In this document: positions 58,117 to 64,000 of the stretch, piece by piece
Position numbering within the stretch: the stretch's first letter is position 1
Layout of the letters: each line of letters starts with the position of its first letter
Source of the DNA: Ancylostoma caninum
Lineage: Eukaryota; Nematoda; Chromadorea; Rhabditida; Ancylostomatidae
Assembly: GCA_037903475.1 (NCBI GenBank)
Contig: JBAJFG010000342.1
Coordinates: 62,001-126,000, forward strand
Reading direction: 5' to 3'
DNA: 64,000 bases
The notes under the pieces: model-generated
Seen by the model: the letters and a program-made list of their open reading frames with translations, nothing else
Database searches by the model: none
What the model was told of the DNA's origin: nothing
Program-made: the position numbers and the translations under genes

Positions 58117-58664
58117 AATCGATTGCACACGCGAGGATTTGCCTGCAGGGCTCGTCAGAACGTGGAAAAGTAGGGTGACCTAGACCTCGTGCTGAAGTCC
58201 TCTGACTCGAAATCAGCAAACTCTTCTCCACGTATCCATAGAGATCGACTAGCTCTACCGTTTGCCGGAGTTTTAATTTCCTAGAACTTCATATGCTTTT
58301 GGGAGCTCGATGGGAAATTTTTTAATTTTTCGGGTCTCAGAGGGGAGATTTCCCATCTAATTCACGCAAGCACGAGCAATTATTGGGGTGCGATAATGGG
58401 AATGAAGAATCATTGCTTGGAGCTCTATTACGTGAAGGTAATGAAATTTCGGTAAAAGGCAAACTCTTTTCATGAGAGTTAAAGAAGTGAAAATCTCGCA
58501 ATTTGAACAGATGGTGAAAATGGAGTACATCTGGAGCTGATCGTCCTCTATGGATAGATAGAAAAACTTTCGCTGATTTTGAGTCAGAGAACCTAAGTAC
58601 GAGGTCTAAATAACCCTGGTTTTCCACAAATTGGCGTTCCCTGTAGGCGAATTCTCGCATGTTT

Positions 58665-58852
58665 TATCGATCGATTTCGCTTCTCTCACTTCATTTTCAA
58701 ACCTTTAAATCCTCTCTACTCTATTCTAAATCCTGAAATGGTTCCAACCCGTGCAAAAATTTTTTGAAGGCGCCGGGAATCGAACTCGTGGGCGCGCAAA
58801 TGCCAACGCTGAAACTGATTCCTCGCATGCCCTGCCAATCAGTCCTGTTCTG
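58665..58852 (-). repeat. tRNA-like SINE, reverse copy
   Basis: On the minus strand GGACTGATTGGCAGGGCATG is followed by CGAGTTCGATTCCCGGCGCC (B box) and the body GCACGGGTTGGAACCATTTC. It lies about 550 bases from the forward copy in inverted orientation. Confidence 0.68.
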
Positions 58853-59757
58853 ACACATAATGACATGATCGTTCCGGACGGCAAGCACTAGGCGACAAAG
58901 GGGGGCGTTCCTGTACGAGATACCTCGATGGCAGCAGAATAGACGCAGACGTTGCTGGCATCCTGCCAGCTCCAGCGTCGATGCATACCAACCTGGCCCT
59001 GTGAATGTGATAGGTCCCCAGGTGTTGCCACTATCGACCAGGTCGTACTGAGAATAACAAAGTCAGCGTATTCCTATTAGTTCTATGGCTACCTTGCCAG
59101 AATAGTGTTATTAAAAAAAGTAGTGGAAATAACTCAATTATATGAGGAGCAGGGAAAAATAAGTCAACATTAAATTTAGCTATCATGCAAATGGCTGTGC
59201 GGATATTTCATCACTTATCTCTACGAAGAAATTCCAGAACTAAGCCCAAACTTTGATTTTATGAAAGGTTTAGGAAATACAAATGACCGTTTCGATGAAC
59301 CAAACCTCTACAAAAGTAAAATAAAATCAGCAGCTTAGTTTTCCTCATTCGATGGTCCTTCTCCATCCCTCATTCGAGGAGCAGATGCTCTTTTCGGTAC
59401 GCAGTATGTCGGAATAGCGGCCCACACAAATTTTGGCTTTCTTAATGTTTTGAAGCTTTTTCTCTTCCAAAAAATGTGTCATCGATAGGAACGAAGAGCA
59501 TTATAATTGTGTCAAGTCTAGGCTATATAGTGATCATATGCAGGACCTCTCATCCAAACTAGGAAATGAATACGACCGATTGATTGATTGGCAACATCAA
59601 TTTCGGTTCAGTTATCCACGTTTCACGGAATTTTCAAAAAGTCACTTTACGTACGGATTTAGCGGAGTCGCAAAGCATACTACACTCTCTGTATGCATTA
59701 TGCATCATCCAGAAAGTCCGGGATGTAAAAATTTGATTAAAAATGCTAACATTTGAG

Positions 59758-60200
59758 GTTTCTACAGATGTTTCTAATACAGGAAGGGTAGCAATACGCG
59801 TTTTGCTTCTGGAAGAGCACTGTCCTGCACTGTTCTTTTATACTAAAGTCAGGTACGAAATGAAGAAATGGAGACTTTTCAGTCTTTCTAACAATAACTT
59901 CTACTTTTGTTTTCATTTATATCTAAAGCTTTTGTTTTCATTTACATCCAACCTTTCTTCATCGTTCCTTGTTTATTGCCCTTCTCTAAAACCACTGCCG
60001 CGTCCACTTGAAGCAGCCAGTAGGTCCTGGAACTTAATGTTCCCCCGCTCTGAACCTGCCAAATGCTAAGCGCTTGAGCACTGTACTGCAAAAACGTTCG
60101 AAAACTATTTTCCCATTGCAGACTTCAAGGCAGAACATGTTCTTTCAGAAGCAAAACGCGTGTTGTTACCAGTCCTGTTTTAGGCTAACATCGGTAGAAA
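59758..60200. mobile_element. Foldback element with TTTCTACAGATGTT-type ends
   Basis: TTTCTACAGATGTTTCTAAT...ACGCGTTTTGCTTCTGGAAGAG on the left is mirrored by TTCTTTCAGAAGCAAAACGCGT...CTAACATCGGTAGAAA on the right. Arms of about 80 bases, spacer about 280 bases. A 108-codon frame runs across it and is not considered a gene. Confidence 0.7.
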
Positions 60201-60778
60201 CGCTGCTCACATAATAGAACTATTCCCTCACGGGTTCGAAAAGAGGAAAAGCAAATAACCTTGTGGGTAGACGATTATCCTCCACATTGGCTTTTCCCTA
60301 ATTACCCACTTGAATACTGTATCTGCTCGTCAAAGTACTGTATCCAGTTCCCTGACGAGCATTTCCCCCCCTTTTCTTTTGCTAAAAAATTGCGCAAGGA
60401 GATGATCGATATACGAGCATTTAACCTCAACATTCCTGACGTCGACCTAGACAGCTCCAATGTACCAGTAATTAAAGGTGCGAGAGAGGTGCGAGAGCCA
60501 TCCGAGCGAGCGCTTACTGCCACCCTGCAGGGTGCAGAGATGACAGAGTTTTGCAGATCTCGTCCGAGACACGCCTCTCGTTGTCGCCTAGTGCAACGCA
60601 CCCGTTCTGACACATAATGACATGATCGTTCCTGCTGGCAGTCTGTTCCGATCGGATAAGAAAGGATGCATGTCAACTTCAAGGTTGTTTTAGTTCCAAT
60701 TTTGTGTTTTTAATGTGTTTCTTTTGTGTCTTCTTCCTTGAAACTGTTTATTGTATAGAGAAAACATGCGGGAGCAGA

Positions 60779-60800
60779 AGGGGGGGGGGGGGAGGGGCAT
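60779..60800 (+). repeat. G tract
   Basis: A run of about 13 G followed by AGGGG, like the tract at about 19059-19077 inside an Atos intron. It could form a G-quadruplex. Confidence 0.8.
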
Positions 60801-61402
60801 GAAAAGGTGGGGGTTGGACGAGGGAATAGGGGGGGACGTATTGAGGGTCGGTTTTTCCCATCGTCATGCTTGACCCTGGTTACTATATAGAGCAGATGAC
60901 AATCAAACCAATTGTTATAATGGTGGTGCGTTGCAAAATTTGCAAATTTTGAAACAGAATCAGGCTTGAATGAAGTGGGTGTAACGTTAACATAACTTTT
61001 AAGTTAAATTAGATGCCATGATCAAAAAGGAGAATTTTCACTGAATACGCCACTTCTTGAGAATATGCACCTCGTCTCCATTAATTCTGATCTGAGTTTG
61101 AATTACTACCTACAAATATAGAAATTTATTCGGATTTCTTGTAATTACTCAACATTTATCGGAATTTCTTCAAATGCCTCAACTATTTCTCCCTACTGAG
61201 CGAATGAATAACAAACGTTCAATCAAAAATAACAGTGTCATTTGTTGACTTAAGCGGAGATTTCTAATGCAGTCGATAGGTGAGGATAAATTCTAGGTAT
61301 CACGAGACAATACCTCTAGGTATTCAAAGAATGAGCAATATAAACTGTGAAAGGTCGAAGAATTGAGTCAAACAAGACAAGTTTGACTGTTATACGTAGT
61401 AC

Positions 61403-61430
61403 GAGGGCGAGTTGAAAAGTCTCCGGAATG
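61403..61430. repeat. Possible mariner terminus
   Basis: TACGAGGGCGAGTTGAAAAG resembles the CGAGGG...AAAAGT ends of some mariner elements, following a TA. No transposase frame or partner end was found. Confidence 0.4.
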
Positions 61431-63650
61431 GCAGTGAAAACAAATCAACTCAGGCCCAGTTCTTGGGTTATTTTTTTTGCTCAATTCTATCGAAGCTCAG
61501 CACCCTTGGTTCCATCTATCTCTTTCCTGTTTTTAATTCTTTCTCTGCGAAGGATTTCTTCGATTCCCCACAACAACTTTATACGGCCAAGAATAATTGA
61601 CCATTCGATCCGAATTTCTTCCTGGACAAGAAGGCTCTGAGCTCTGATGGCGTTAAAACAGAGGCGTTAACAAGCCAGTGCTGAAGAATTAATGGATGAG
61701 GGAGATATTTAATTTCTATTTTTCAATTTTGTGGCTAGCGCCGGCATTCGAATGCGCGGCCATACCGTTGCGGGAATGGCGCGCTTTTTTTCTATCCGCG
61801 TAATTTCACTGAACTGGCATTCCTCCAGTTTCATAAATATTCATCATTGTTAACAAGTAATCCCCTTTTCTGACAGTTAGTGAAATGCCTCTGACAGAGC
61901 AAAAACAATTACTGGTACTTTCCACCACAGTGAAAGCGTGCAATTAAGAAAGTCGTTATCTTAGGATTGTTACTGATATAAATAGCCTAATCGGTTCCAG
62001 AATATTAATTTACATGGATTTATTGTGAATGCTAGAAAATTCAATGGGAATGGGTAATGGTGTGCTCAAAAAAGGTATTCGCCGGTAGGGTAGCGCAACA
62101 TAGGATGTCTTTCAGGACAATATTATTCCATTTCTGACTGGTATTTTCACCGAATTTTCCAATCCGGTTATTCTTTTCTGAGTAGTTTCTTCTTCTCTAA
62201 TTTCAGTATTTTTTATTCCAATTACAACCTCGAAAGCGACGCTTTGCTTTTCCTCACTCGCTTTCATGGTATGCGCTATTGAAGCAAGACTAACAAATCC
62301 TAGATGTTGCTCAGATGGTCATGCCACATAGCAGCATCATTTGCCATTGCCGGTAGTGACACTCTGGAAAAGGAAGTCTTTGCAGAGCTGTAAGCTCATT
62401 GTATTGAACCATGCTATAAAGATCTGCCCAAGAGAGTGGCGGTTTCGGCCTACATAGAAGTGTTTTCTGTAGTGATGAGCAGATGTTTGCAAAAATAACA
62501 CGCATTCTTTTATGCAGGAAGATTAGTGCTAGCCACTACACACTATTTTTTAGCGGAGACATTCAGAACTTTTTTTTTATATCTAACCGAAAGTGCTATT
62601 GGGTCATCGCTCAATTCTCAAACAAGTTTTGATTCCCCCGCCCCTATGCCTGAGAAATGTGGTTAATAGGAAATATGAAAGTTTGTTCCAAGATCTATTA
62701 AAAGAATTCTAAGTAGGAAATTCAGACGACAAAAGAGACGGCAGAGACAGCTCATGGAATACTCATCTGTTTCACGTAGGCGCTGTTGGATTGAAATGGT
62801 ATCTTTTCGTTATCTAATCATGCCCCGCTTGGTGATCTGTCGCCAGAAAACTACTTGTATCGTGTGCATGGACTATTGACAAACACTTCGGTGCAGTAAA
62901 GGTGACGTTTTATGGTAGGTCGAAAAATACATTTTGAGCGGCTAGATTTACGAAATTGCACACTGTGAACTACATATTTTGGTGCAAACAAACCATCTTC
63001 ATGGGAAGGACCTTCACTCTCTTGTACACCGTAAATTTCAGTTTATCGAAAATTTTCAACTTCATCGAAGAGGTTAGGGAAGAACCTTCCCTTTTTGACC
63101 CCTGTCTCACCACTATCGTACCTACGATGACGTTGTGAAACTAACTACAGTAACCACGGTAATTGTTGGACAGAAAACGAAAAAACGCGAATCCGCTTTT
63201 TTTCGTTTTTCTCCATAACTCAGTTCTTTTCGCTCCTTATCAGAACTTCTCTTCTACCCACCAATCGATTTGTGGAGACGAGATCTACAAGATGAGCCTG
63301 ATATCGTTTTCGAATTTTCATTGCAAAAGCGTCTACTTCAACAAACTACCTGCGGGTACGAATTAATGAGCGAGACTACGCGATAAATGTAACCTGAGGT
63401 TATGTGCTACTTGTCGTGCAGATTATGCCAGGAACGTGAAGTAACAGTTATATTTTCGTAACGTGGAGCTCATAACGAGTATTTTGGTACCCCATTTTGC
63501 CAAACTTCCAATGCTACAAAAATTTTCGATTTATTTGAGAGGCTGTTTTTTACCAGGAAACGCACTGCTTGCCTAGTTAAAGAAGTTTTCCTTGGAAATT
63601 CTGCAAATGAGCTGTATTTTTCCGGTGTTGTCAGACTGGTACGCTACAGA
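61431..63650. other. No gene recognised
   Basis: Only short open frames. GCATTCGAATGCGCGGCC near 61754 might be a SINE B-box remnant. Confidence 0.4.
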
Positions 63651-63829
63651 GAAGACAGAGATAGCGTTTCCTGGGACCCAAAAAGGCTACCACATCGCAC
63701 TTATGTGATGCTCTACTACAATGTTCAGGTGTATCGCAACGGAATGAAATACGATTGCTGCCACTTGGACATAAGGCAGTACGATTTTCATGCTTCAACA
63801 GCAGCAGGTGGAATTTGCTGCAAGTAGTA

Positions 63830-64000
63830 GCGAAGCTGCTCAACAAAAGTCGAATTAAGGACGAGGCACGCTCAAATAAGGAATGTGGCACAGTTGAGGG
63901 ATGCCGCCGTTTTTGCCTTCTGGAAGACTTTGACTCCCGACGTCTGTGCAAAATACTTAAAAGAATAAAAGAAAAGGAATTTCAAGAAAGATGGAGCGAG
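63830..64000 (+). pseudogene. Possible transposase tail fragment at the window edge
   Basis: One + frame reads VAQLRDAAVFAFWKTLTPDV and CAKYLKRIKEKEFQERWSE to the end of the window. The pattern 'vaeLkdai...W..iTp..c..yl..m' resembles C-terminal tails of IS630/Tc1-type transposases. Two stops lie upstream in the same frame, and the segment runs off the window, so this is weak. Confidence 0.25.

Overview
The window looks like nuclear DNA from a clade V nematode, most likely a strongylid such as a hookworm. The reasons are many short introns (49 to about 110 bases) with TTTCAG-type acceptors, a secreted tyrosinase carrying four C-terminal ShKT modules (a nematode-typical architecture), and a dense load of small foldback transposons. 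The organism is inferred; no ribosomal or mitochondrial marker is present.

Two protein-coding genes are supported by spliced, phase-consistent exons with recognisable conserved motifs. (1) On the + strand, an Atos/FAM214 family gene: eleven well-supported exons run from 15371 to a stop at 20052. An open frame at 12349-12775 probably holds the N-terminus. (2) On the - strand, a tyrosinase gene runs from the ATG at 51068 to the stop at 37513. It has 17 exons whose phases all agree and sum to a 750-residue frame: signal peptide, CuA and CuB sites with all histidines present, a cysteine-rich linker, then four ShKT domains. Its 5.4 kb first intron and 3.4 kb fifth intron hold several transposons and a duplicated candidate 15-base microexon.

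The two genes converge on a repeat-rich gap (20-37 kb). It holds a mariner fossil (21.5 kb), a second mariner fossil split by a small element with a perfect 8-bp target duplication (26 kb), a 5'-truncated non-LTR retrotransposon with an intact reverse transcriptase frame (27.7-30.4 kb), a family of TTAA-flanked elements with one nested in another (30.6-33.3 kb), a GC-rich palindrome inside another foldback element (33.6-34.8 kb), satellite-like tandem units, and a probable Penelope-like fragment. The flanks (1-12 kb and 51-64 kb) contain no gene I can recognise, but hold a hAT-like element with target duplication (3.6-4.7 kb), several foldback elements and an inverted pair of tRNA-like SINEs (58 kb).

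No tRNA or rRNA gene, CRISPR array or operon is supported. I see no clear new multi-gene system. The most unusual items are the duplicated microexon candidate, the nested palindromes and the GC-AG intron in the Atos gene.
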